NCBI GenBank assembly: GCA_964371745.1 | Contig: CAYJNS010000018.1 | Span: forward strand, 1-17,698 | Origin: CAKOSP01 sp964371745 | Lineage (GTDB): Bacteria; Bacillota_I; Bacilli_A; RF39; UBA660 | DNA: 17,698 bases | Reading direction: 5' to 3' | In this document: in pieces, positions 1 to 7,018 of the stretch | How the letters are laid out: each line of letters begins with the position of its first letter | Position numbering within the stretch: the stretch's first letter is position 1 | Translations under genes and position numbers: made by a program | Notes under the pieces: generated by a model | Told to the model about the DNA's origin: nothing | Databases searched by the model: none | Seen by the model: the letters and a program-made list of their open reading frames with translations, nothing else

Positions 1-89
1 AAAAACATTAAACCTATATTAATAAATAAAATCGTTATTAAAACAGCTTTTTGCATTCCATTATATAAATTATCTTTCTTTTGTTTCAC
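1..89 (-). CDS. N-terminal fragment of a membrane protein, runs off the left edge
   Basis: A reading frame opens with GTG at 89 and stays open to the window edge (29 codons). It is preceded by a good ribosome binding site (AAAGGAG, 7 bases before GTG). The fragment starts with a short charged stretch (MKQKKDNLYNGMQK) and continues into a hydrophobic segment (AVLITILFINIGLMF) that looks like a first membrane helix. It lies 24 bases downstream of the YjdF-like gene in the same direction, so the two are probably co-transcribed. The family cannot be recognised from so little sequence. Confidence 0.6.
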   Translation of the reverse strand, partial: MKQKKDNLYNGMQKAVLITILFINIGLMF

Positions 90-113
90 CTTTTTACTCC
101 TTTAATTTTTAAA

Positions 114-880
114 TTACACCTTTTTTTTAGGTATAAAATGTTTAGCAAATTTATATTCTTCATTGTCTTTTATATAATAATAACCAAATATAGAGAATAT
201 TATTGCACCAATTGCATTAACAATCATATCTTTCATTGTATCTTGAAGACCAATATCTAAATATCCACCATCAATCATTATTTCCTTATCACCATCATAA
301 TATATAACAGTTCTATCTATATCATTTACATAAAATATTTCATTTTCACCACTTGGATTTAAATATACTGATTTTAGATTTTCTTTTAAATCATCTTTTT
401 GTGTATCAACATCCATTACTTGATCCATTGAAAACTCGAAAAACTCCCAAATAGTTCCTATAGTTATAGAAAATGATATAGCCACTACTACTACAAACAT
501 AGGTGAAAGATATAATTTTATTTTTTCACTTTTATTAAGTATATCCACTAAAGCAAACCCAATAGCTGCAAATAAAAATCCATTTAATGTATGTAACATT
601 GTATCCCACCATGGGATAAGCGAGTAAAAGTTACCCATCTCACCTAATATTTGAGCACTAAATATAAATAAATACACAATACTTTCAAGTAAGTTTGGTA
701 AATCTATTTTTACTCTTTTTTCAATAATGCTTGGCACAAAAAATAATATAAGAACAAGACCACAACTAAATACATTACCCCAGTTACCTCTTATCGCAGC
801 TAAAACTGCAAAAGCTATAACTAAAAANNNNNNNNNNTTTCTCTAGCGCTAGCCTCCATTTTTTTACTTCTCTTTTTCAT
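114..880 (-). CDS. YjdF/DUF2238-like multi-pass membrane protein, interrupted by a 10-N gap
   Basis: The frame that appears to begin at GTG 737 is open for 30 more codons up to the gap at 828-837 and encodes hydrophobic sequence (FLVIAFAVLAAIRGNWGN...). On the far side, ATG at 880 follows AGGAG with normal spacing and encodes MKKRSKKMEASARE. I therefore place the true start at 880, giving about 255 residues. The frames on the two sides differ by one base, so the real gap is not 10 bases if the gene is intact. Family-like motifs are WWDTMLHTLNGFL, then GTIWEFFEFSMDQ, then LQDTMKDMIVNAIGA. This WDT.LH...G / WE..E...D / D...D...N..G pattern resembles the YjdF/DUF2238 inner-membrane family, whose function is not established. 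Family assignment is from memory of motifs. Confidence 0.65.
828..837. other. Assembly gap (10 N) inside the YjdF-like gene
   Basis: Ten Ns lie between residue 14 and the first membrane helix of the YjdF-like protein. Joining the flanking frames needs a gap length of 3n+2 (for example 8, 11 or 14), so ten is a placeholder or a miscount. Confidence 0.95.
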
Positions 881-900
881 AAATCACTACTCCTAATATT

Positions 901-929
901 ATTATAGCATTTAGTTAAATATATGTAAA
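901..929 (-). promoter_or_regulatory. Promoter of the YjdF-like gene
   Basis: On the minus strand, TTTACA (929-924), a 17-base spacer and TATAAT (906-901) form a near-consensus sigma-A promoter. TGC before the -10 gives an extended -10. It lies about 20 bases above the start codon at 880 and is divergent from the pgm-type promoter. Confidence 0.75.
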
Positions 930-965
930 ACACTTTATTTAATAAATTATATTTATATAAAAATA

Positions 966-974
966 TGTTATACT
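966..974 (+). promoter_or_regulatory. Extended -10 promoter of the phosphohexomutase gene
   Basis: TGTTATACT is an extended -10 (TGn then TATACT). No good -35 is visible. Transcription would start near 981, giving a leader of only about 10 bases, most of it the ribosome binding site GGTGAT (981-986), which can pair with the AUCACC part of the 16S tail four bases before ATG. Confidence 0.6.
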
Positions 975-990
975 TATTATGGTGATTTAA

Positions 991-2346
991 ATGAAAGAAA
1001 ATATTTTTAGAGAGTATGATTTAAGAGGGAAGTACCCTGAAGAAATTAATGAAACAGTAGCTTATACTCTTGGCCTTAGTTACGGATCTTATATCCAAGA
1101 AAAATTTAGACAAACTAAATGTGTAATATCTCATGATAATAGATTATCATCGCAAGCTCTAAGTGATAATTTAATTAAAGGCATTTTAGAAACTGGGTGT
1201 AATGTAATTGATTTTGGTTTAACTACTACTCCAATGAATTTTTATGCAAGATATTTAGAACAATTAATGGGTATTATGATTACAGCATCTCATAATCCAA
1301 AAGATGATAATGGATTTAAAATATCGTTTGGTGGACCATCTAATGCTGCAGGAGATAAAATAAAAGATTTCAAAGATTACACTTATGCTGGTAATTATTT
1401 AAAAGGAACTGGTAAATTAGAAATTAAAAATATTGATGATAAATATATAGAATATATGAAAAATGGAATTACTTTAGGTAAAAGAAAAGTAAAAGTAGTA
1501 ATAGATTGTGGTAATGGAGCTCCAACTGTTATTACTAGAAAAATATTTCAAAATTTTAATATAGACTTTGAAATTATAAATGAAGAAAATGATGGAACAT
1601 TTCCAAACCATCATCCAGATCCAGCTGTTAAATATAACTTAGAACAATTACAAAAAAAAGTTTTAGAAGTAAAAGCAGACTTAGGCATTGCCTATGATGG
1701 AGACGGAGATAGGGTTGGTTTTGTTAAAAATGATGGCTCTTTTATGTCTACTGAAGAATTTATGATACTTTCAATAAGAAGTATAGTGCCCACTGCTAAA
1801 AATAAAACATTTTTATACGATGTAAAATGTTCTAAATCAGTTGAAGAAGAAATAAAAAAATTAGGTGGTACTCCACTACTATATAGAACAGGTGCAAGTT
1901 ATACACAAGAAAAAACACATACTGATAATCTTCTTTTTGGAGGAGAATTTTCAGGACATGTATTTTTTAGAGATAAAGCAGCGGATATAGGAAGTGGTAT
2001 ATATGCTTCACTTAGAATGGTTGAAATCCTTTCTAAAACATCAGATTCAGTTGCACAATTAACTAGTGATATACCTAAATACTTTGCAACAGAAGAAATA
2101 AAAATACCAACAGATGATAATATAAAATTTGATGTAGTTGAAAAAGTTAAAAAACACTGCACAGAGCAAAAGTTTCCATTTAATGATATAGATGGTGTTA
2201 AAGTGTTTTTTCAAACTGGATGGGCTTTAATAAGAGCTAGTAATACAGGACCTAACCTTATATTTAGAGCGGAAGCAGATTCTGAAATTGATAAAGAAAA
2301 ACTTGAAAAATATTTTTTACCACTTATAGATAGTTTTAAAAATTAA
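991..2346 (+). CDS. Phosphomannomutase/phosphoglucomutase (alpha-D-phosphohexomutase family)
   Basis: The enzyme interconverts hexose 1- and 6-phosphates in the cytoplasm through a phosphoserine intermediate, feeding nucleotide-sugar and envelope glycan synthesis. All four family signatures are visible in order: the N-terminal FREYDLRG, the catalytic loop TASHNP with Ser100, the magnesium loop DGDGDR (236-241), the sugar-specificity loop GGEFSGH (317-323) and the C-terminal phosphate-binding loop RASNTGP (415-421). The length of 451 residues is normal for the AlgC/ManB-type group, and GEFSGH fits enzymes that accept both mannose and glucose phosphates. It is the only plus-strand gene and has its own promoter and terminator, so it is a single-gene unit. 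Which sugar is preferred cannot be told from sequence alone. Confidence 0.93.
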   Translation: MKENIFREYDLRGKYPEEINETVAYTLGLSYGSYIQEKFRQTKCVISHDNRLSSQALSDNLIKGILETGCNVIDFGLTTTPMNFYARYLEQLMGIMITASHNPKDDNGFKISFGGPSNAAGDKIKDFKDYTYAGNYLKGTGKLEIKNIDDKYIEYMKNGITLGKRKVKVVIDCGNGAPTVITRKIFQNFNIDFEIINEENDGTFPNHHPDPAVKYNLEQLQKKVLEVKADLGIAYDGDGDRVGFVKNDGSFMSTEEFMILSIRSIVPTAKNKTFLYDVKCSKSVEEEIKKLGGTPLLYRTGASYTQEKTHTDNLLFGGEFSGHVFFRDKAADIGSGIYASLRMVEILSKTSDSVAQLTSDIPKYFATEEIKIPTDDNIKFDVVEKVKKHCTEQKFPFNDIDGVKVFFQTGWALIRASNTGPNLIFRAEADSEIDKEKLEKYFLPLIDSFKN

Positions 2347-2368
2347 ATTGCACTTGCAATTTTTTTTT
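2345..2368 (+). terminator. Rho-independent terminator of the phosphohexomutase gene
   Basis: AATTGC, loop ACTT, GCAATT, followed by a run of T to 2368. It starts at the stop codon. Confidence 0.8.
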
Positions 2369-2370
2369 AT

Positions 2371-2403
2371 TAAAAAAGTTATGGAAAAATTTTTCCATAA
2401 CTT
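2371..2403 (-). terminator. Rho-independent terminator of the 137-residue membrane protein gene
   Basis: A perfect 28-base palindrome (2376-2403; arms AAGTTATGGAAAAA and its complement). Read on the minus strand it is followed by a T-tract (2377-2371). It sits 20 bases below the stop codon, between two convergent genes. Confidence 0.8.
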
Positions 2404-2422
2404 AGCACTTTCTAAACTTATT

Positions 2423-2836
2423 TTAATCTTTAGTTACATCATCTAAGAACCATAATTTAAGACTTACTTGTCTTCCGTCTTCATTATAGTGTTCAACTAC
2501 TTTATATATATAATAGTTATATACAGTAACATTCTCACCTTCATCAGCTTTGTTACCATCTTCATCTATTTTATATTCTTCCATACTTGAATACATTGAT
2601 GGTTCTTCATCATTTTCTAAAGCATTATAATTTATATAAGCAATAACAGCTAAACCAATAAATATAATAAATACTCCCCAGAAAATAAAATTACCAATTA
2701 CTTTAACAATACTAAATTTTTTATCACTTCTATTTATATCGTCAAATTCGCCTTTTTCTTTAGTCTTAGAAACTTTTTCTTTTGTTTCAACTTTTTCTTC
2801 AACTACTTCTTCATTTTTCTTTTCATCTTTACTCAT
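2423..2836 (-). CDS. Small acidic single-pass membrane protein, unknown function
   Basis: The 137-residue product has a highly charged Lys/Glu-rich N-terminal region (1-45, likely cytoplasmic), one membrane helix at about 46-68 (VIGNFIFWGVFIIFIGLAVIAY) and an outside C-terminal part of about 65 residues. That part contains two YxxxxY-rich beta-like strands (VTVYNYYIYKVVEHY) and ends in LKLWFLDDVTKD. There is no cleavable signal: the helix is too far from the N-terminus. The start is supported by AAAGAGG seven bases upstream. A plausible -10 (TATAAT, 2862-2857) lies above it. I recognise no family. It follows surface protein A but is separated from it by a terminator. Confidence 0.8.
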   Translation of the reverse strand: MSKDEKKNEEVVEEKVETKEKVSKTKEKGEFDDINRSDKKFSIVKVIGNFIFWGVFIIFIGLAVIAYINYNALENDEEPSMYSSMEEYKIDEDGNKADEGENVTVYNYYIYKVVEHYNEDGRQVSLKLWFLDDVTKD

Positions 2837-2888
2837 ATCAAAACCTCTTTCCTAATATTATATTACCATAATCACTAGATTATTACAA

Positions 2889-2916
2889 GAAAAAAAGTGC
2901 AAAATTGCACTTTTTT
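2889..2916 (-). terminator. Terminator after surface protein A gene
   Basis: AAAAAAGTGCAA, loop AA, TTGCACTTTTTT. The hairpin is symmetric with T-tracts on both strands, so it could stop transcription in either direction. It lies just below the stop codon of surface protein A. Confidence 0.85.
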
Positions 2917-2923
2917 AAGGATA

Positions 2924-5628
2924 TTAATTACTTACGTTAGCAAAGAATTCTACAACGATTGAATCACCAATTGATAAATCAGTTAATTCATCTATATCTA
3001 TGTAATAATTACCATCTTCACCTTCGTAAACCACTGTTCCTAAAGATGTAACTTCTAACGATTTAGTTCCATATTTTATTACTACTGGAGTTTCGTCTGA
3101 AATATTTAAAATAGATCCAATATTTGCCACACCTAATACAGTATTGGTAGTTATACCTTCACCGTTTGTTATACTTGTTAAAATATTTGTGAATGCATTA
3201 TTTAATGCAGAAGTGTCTGCTAAAAACACTTGTGAATCACTTGATGCTATATTTCTTAAAGTATTATGTGTACTAGTTCCAGCTTTTACATCATAACCTA
3301 CAGCATATCTATTAACCGATGTTCCCATAGCTGTAATTTGAGCTTCCCAATCAATTTCATTATCAGTTGGATCACCATCTGATAAGAATACCAATACATC
3401 TTCATTTGAATTTTTCAAACTAGTAAATGTTTCATTAGCTGCTTTAAGAGGTTCTGTATATGGAGTTCCATTCCCATATAACCAATGTCCATTATCTGCT
3501 TGTAACGTATTAATTGTAGCAGTTAATTCACTATAATTATCTACATCATAAGTTTTACTACCAATTTTTTCAGCATATGAATCAAGATTTGTAAATGTAC
3601 ATAAAACATCAGCTATTATACTGTCACCAAACTCACATTTATAACCAAATGTATATACTGTTACAGTTGATTTATTATTTGCACTATTTGCAAACATATT
3701 ATTTATAAATGATATAGCTGCTGTTTTTGCTTCATTAAATTTAGTAGTAGTCATACTACCAGATCTATCAATTGCAATAACTACATTTGCATCTTTAATC
3801 GATTGATTTTTAGCTACATATGTTATTGGAGATTCTAAATGATAAGTTGTTTGTTCTTCTTGTTCATTTTCTCCTGAAACAGTATGTTTAAATGTTGTCA
3901 TTATTGCTTCATATGTTACACCACTAATATTAAGTGTATAATTTATAGTAACAGAACTATTACCATCTATTTTTAAATTATCAATACCATTAGCACTAGT
4001 TAAATTTTCATAACCAGTTTCTGGTACTATTGTTCCTGCCACATTATTAGATAATAAACTTAAATCAATATAACCAGCTAAATCACCACTATTAGTAATA
4101 GTTATGCTATGATTTATTACTTCGTCATTAAATACTATTGTTGAATCTGGTTTATTGTGAACTACATTTATATTAGCTTCTGATAACATTACAGCTTCAT
4201 ATGTTGTATCTTCTGTTCCCTCTGGCACTAATACACCAGCAGTGTAATTTGGATCCCAATTTGAGAATGTCCAATTATCTTCATCTACTGTTGTTGGTGC
4301 TGTTGGATAATTATCTGTTCCTGGTAATACTCTAAATGATGTTTCTTCATCTTCTGCAAATGAACCATGTTCTCCTGCTTCAAATGTTATTGTGATTAAT
4401 TGTTCTTCATCATCTGTTCCATCACCATTTCTATCTACAAAATATTCTGCTTCATATGTTGTATTTTCTGTTCCTTCTGGCACTAATACACCAGCAGTGT
4501 AATTTGGATCCCAATTTGAGAATGTCCAATNNNNNNNNNNNNNNNNNNNNNNNNNNNNNNNNNNNNNNNNNNNNNNNNNNNNNNNNNNNNNNNNNNNNNN
4601 NNNNNNNNNNNNNNNNNNNNNNNNNNNNNNTATGTTGTATTTTCTGTTCCTTCTGGCACTAATACACCAGCAGTGTAATTTGGATTCCATTTTGAGAATG
4701 TCCAATCAACATCATCAAAAGTATCTGGTGCATCTGGATAAACATCAAATCCTGGTAATAAATCGTTAACAACTAACTGATTTATTGAACCAAGTAGGTT
4801 AAATGAACCATATTCTCCAGCGTTAAATGTAATAGATATTAATTCTTCTTCATCAGGAATATTTGAATCATTTTTATCTTCATAATATGTTGCAGTAAAA
4901 TCTAACACTGCACCTGTTAAAGGTATTAAATCTCCTTCATTATATTCTGGATTCCAGTCATCAAACTTATAGTCTTCATCTGCATCAACATCTGGCGCAT
5001 CTGGATATACATCCACTCCTGGAAGTAATTCTGTAACTTCATTAAATTCTAAAGACCCGTTTAATCCTTCATTAAATGTAACTGTTACAAGTTCATCTTC
5101 ATCTGGCGTTCCATTGTTATTTTCATCTTCTGAATATAACGCTGTTACTGTATAATCAGCAAGTACATTAGTTAAAGCTGCACTCCATCCACTAAATACA
5201 AAATTTTCTCTTGTAGGTAGTACTCCTGGATATACTGCAGTATCTCCTGCATCTACTGTATCAGTTCCTAACTCATCTCCATCAAAATCTTCAAAAGTAA
5301 CAGTATACGATCTTGTATTACACGTATACTGTGCTACTAAATTCGATTCTCCTTGAATATTAGTTAAGTCACCTGACCAACCTGAAAACTCATAATCACA
5401 AAGTACATCTTGTTCTCTAGTTGGTGTATCACCATTATAAAAAGCATCTTGTCCTTCTTGAACTGTCGACTCTTGTAAAATGGTATCATCATAGTTTCTA
5501 AAAACTACGCTATAGTCTTCTAATACTTCATCAACTTCGTTAAGTCCATCACCAGTTCCCGCGAACGTGAACATGAATAAACCAATAAAGATAAATAAAG
5601 CAATAGCAACTACTTTTCTTTTACTCAT
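2924..5628 (-). CDS. Surface protein A: exported repeat protein with C-terminal von Willebrand A domain, broken by an assembly gap
   Basis: One gene, seen as two frames on either side of the 100-N gap. N-terminal part (332 residues): export signal MSKRKVVAIALFIFIGLFMF then TFAGT, probable cleavage after Ala23; two InlB/Listeria-Bacteroides type beta repeats (about 36-165, ending in FSGW and AQY/ALY); then larger units of about 80-90 residues that begin with a Asp/Asn-rich calcium-type motif (DENNNGTPDEDE at 168, DKNDSNIPDEEE at 251). C-terminal part (535 residues): more near-identical units, an Ig-like/DUF11-like region, then a VWA domain with MIDAS signature DRSGSM and FLSDGDPTD. It ends in a beta-rich tail without LPXTG or membrane anchor. 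Such proteins are typically adhesins. The start follows GGGAGGG closely. Minimal full length is 927 residues if the gap hides one repeat remainder (179 bases). Confidence 0.9.
4200..4706 (-). repeat. Near-identical 255-base (85-residue) tandem repeats in surface protein A
   Basis: The stretch starting TATGTTGTAT occurs at 4200, 4455 and 4631 (plus-strand reading). The first two are exactly 255 bases apart and differ by only a few bases over the visible 76 bases, and the third starts directly after the gap. Each unit encodes a calcium-type motif, a beta repeat with LPGTDNYPTAP and WTFSNWDPNYTAGVLVPEGT. The upstream units in the N-terminal half are the same design but diverged. Confidence 0.9.
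4531..4630. other. Assembly gap (100 N) inside the tandem repeats
   Basis: Exactly 100 Ns, a usual placeholder for unknown length. Both flanks are copies of the same repeat. In repeat register the missing length is 179 bases plus a multiple of 255. All these values are 2 modulo 3, which is exactly what is needed to rejoin the two reading frames. Confidence 0.95.
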
Positions 5629-5650
5629 ATCTTTCCCTCCCTCTTTTGAT

Positions 5651-5701
5651 ACCTAATAACTATTATATTCAAAACTATCTTTAAATTTAATACTATTAGG
5701 T
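5651..5701 (-). promoter_or_regulatory. Inverted repeat in the leader of surface protein A
   Basis: ACCTAATA (5651-5658) and TATTAGGT (5694-5701) are perfect complements separated by 35 bases. They lie in the roughly 114-base transcribed leader, the lower arm ending about 12 bases above the ribosome binding site. It may be an RNA stem or a protein-binding site. I recognise no known riboswitch. Confidence 0.4.
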
Positions 5702-5748
5702 TATGAATAAACACATCATAAGTTGAAACCATAAAATCCTGTCACTTT

Positions 5749-5777
5749 AATATATCATATTTAATATGTTTTATCAA
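5749..5777 (-). promoter_or_regulatory. Promoter of surface protein A gene
   Basis: On the minus strand: TTGATA (5777-5772), 17-base spacer, TATATT (5754-5749) with TGA before the -10 (extended -10). The predicted start near 5742 leaves an untranslated leader of about 114 bases. Confidence 0.8.
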
Positions 5778-5807
5778 GTATTTTTTTCAAAAAAAAGACC
5801 TCCCATT

Positions 5808-6245
5808 TTAAAGAAATCCTATGTTTTTAAGTGGCCAAAATGTAAATAAACATTTACCTATAATATCATCTATATTAATTAGTTCAATATTAGTATTTAA
5901 TTCATTATTATTTTCTAATAAATAAGTATCGTCTGGTATGATTTGAGTAGTAATTTCTATGCTTGAAAACACTGTTTGATCTTCTATTTTTATTTCTTCT
6001 CCAGGAAGAGCAACTACTTTTTTTATTTGATTACCAAACTCTTTAGTTTTAACCATCACAATATCACCTACTTTTATATCAAAAACTTTATAATGAAATT
6101 TACTTAAAAAAAGTACATCATCATCATTTATTAAAGGTTCCATATAACTTCCTTTTATTTGAACAATACTAATTAAATATATTGAAATAAAAATAACACT
6201 TAAAATTGTTATAGAGTAACTTAATATACTTTTAAAACACTTCAT
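5808..6245 (-). CDS. Signal peptidase I-like protein lacking the catalytic serine (probable pseudo-enzyme)
   Basis: The 145-residue protein has one N-terminal membrane helix (about 8-28) and a clear S26 signal peptidase fold pattern. It aligns without gaps to the family box: normal KGSSMEPTLKDGD is here KGSYMEPLINDDD, so Tyr34 stands where the nucleophilic Ser belongs. The lysine box is kept (IKKVVALPGE, Lys75). The usual GDNRxxSxDSR box near the C-terminus is degraded to ENNNELNTN, and the ending GKCLFTFWPL matches the normal end of the family. The frame is clean, so it is a divergent protein rather than a decayed gene. It follows lepB by 50 bases and probably shares its transcript. A role as processing partner or chaperone is inference; Ser33 acting as a shifted nucleophile is possible but unlikely. 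Confidence 0.85.
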   Translation of the reverse strand: MKCFKSILSYSITILSVIFISIYLISIVQIKGSYMEPLINDDDVLFLSKFHYKVFDIKVGDIVMVKTKEFGNQIKKVVALPGEEIKIEDQTVFSSIEITTQIIPDDTYLLENNNELNTNIELINIDDIIGKCLFTFWPLKNIGFL

Positions 6246-6277
6246 AAAAAAAACATCCTAACAATAATATGTTGGAT
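6246..6277 (-). promoter_or_regulatory. Hairpin plus T8 directly before the pseudo-peptidase start (attenuator-like)
   Basis: On the minus strand ATCCAACA (6277-6270), loop of six, TGTTAGGAT (6263-6255, one bulged base), G, then eight Ts that touch the ATG at 6245. The only ribosome binding site candidate, AGGATG, lies in the 3' arm. The element has the form of an intrinsic terminator and would also hide the binding site when folded. Confidence 0.55.
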
Positions 6278-6295
6278 ATTTTTATGTTTTTTATA

Positions 6296-6940
6296 CTAAC
6301 CTAGTGGCCATAATTTAAATAATATTTGACCTTCTAAATGTTCTTTTTTTACTAAACCAAGAACTCTTGAATCCTCAGAATTTGATCTATTATCACCTAC
6401 CATAAAATACATATCTTCTGGTATTACAAAAAGTTCAAGTTCATCTTTGTTAACAGTTTCAGGATTTCCTCTATAAACTTTATCGCCAATAAACAAAAGC
6501 ATATCGTCATCTGATAAAATACCATAATCATTTTCACCTTTTGTAGTATCATCTGGATATGATGAATCTGGTATTACAAATAACTTAAAGTTTTCAGTTA
6601 CCATATCACTATATAAAGTTTCTTCATATTTTTTTCCATCTAAATATAAATAATTATCTTGATACTCAATTGTTTGACCTGGAAGACCTAATGCTCTTTT
6701 TATTAAAAGTCTAACTCCTTCACTTTCATAAGCTACTACATCATTTTGTCCTACTTCGCCAAATACATAATTAAGTTTACTTATTACCATAACCTGCCCA
6801 TCTTCATATGTTGGCTGCATAGATGGTCCTACTACTTGTGATATTCCAAGTATATAAAGTGAAACTACAAGTACCACTACTATTACAACTATATATTTAA
6901 AAGCATCTCTAAAAAACTCTTTAATATCTCTAAAATCCAT
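6296..6940 (-). CDS. lepB: Type I signal peptidase (S26 family)
   Basis: A membrane-anchored serine protease that removes signal peptides from exported proteins. One N-terminal helix (about 16-36) is followed by the catalytic serine box GPSMQPTYEDG with Ser40, the general-base box LLIKRALGLPGQ with Lys81, and the conserved GDNRSNSEDSR box near residue 190, so the enzyme should be active. At 214 residues it is slightly longer than many Bacillus Sip proteins because of an acidic insertion at about 125-165. Start chosen by CGGAGG eight bases upstream. It lies between surface genes B and A, whose products and C share one signal type, suggesting they are its main clients. Whether this is the only signal peptidase of the cell cannot be seen here. 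Confidence 0.93.
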   Translation of the reverse strand: MDFRDIKEFFRDAFKYIVVIVVVLVVSLYILGISQVVGPSMQPTYEDGQVMVISKLNYVFGEVGQNDVVAYESEGVRLLIKRALGLPGQTIEYQDNYLYLDGKKYEETLYSDMVTENFKLFVIPDSSYPDDTTKGENDYGILSDDDMLLFIGDKVYRGNPETVNKDELELFVIPEDMYFMVGDNRSNSEDSRVLGLVKKEHLEGQILFKLWPLG

Positions 6941-6969
6941 TTTATTCCTCCGTTTTAATTTATGAAAAA

Positions 6970-6998
6970 ATTATAACATTTTTACAAAAAAAAAGCAA
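6970..6998 (-). promoter_or_regulatory. Promoter of lepB, overlapping the terminator of surface protein B
   Basis: TTGCTT (6998-6993), 17-base spacer, TATAAT (6975-6970) preceded by TGT (extended -10). The -35 is the 3' arm of the upstream terminator hairpin, and the T-tract of that terminator forms most of the spacer. Confidence 0.7.
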
Positions 6999-7016
6999 TT
7001 ACTTAAAATTGCTTTT
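6986..7016 (-). terminator. Terminator of surface protein B gene
   Basis: AAAAGCAATT (7016-7007), six-base loop, AATTGCTTTT (7000-6991) and then more T. It begins a few bases after the TAG stop. Confidence 0.85.
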
Positions 7017-7018
7017 AA

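Noticed and set aside
1899..2162. Open frame of 87 codons on the minus strand
   Set aside because: It lies wholly inside the phosphohexomutase gene, whose motifs are all intact, and shows no ribosome binding site or recognisable sequence.
4456..4662. Open frame on the plus strand across the 100-N gap
   Set aside because: It exists only because Ns contain no stops, and it is antisense to the repeats of surface protein A.
4483..5628. Surface protein A as two separate genes
   Set aside because: The break is at the gap, the flanks are the same repeat, the second part has no start or signal, and repeat-unit arithmetic restores one frame.
5629..5742. Known riboswitch or T-box in the leader of surface protein A
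   Set aside because: I could match no conserved core of any class known to me; only a simple inverted repeat is present.
5778..5807. Terminator after the pseudo-peptidase gene
   Set aside because: Only an A/T-only pairing around TTTTTTTC/AAAAAAAA is possible; no GC-containing stem. Read-through toward surface protein A cannot be excluded.
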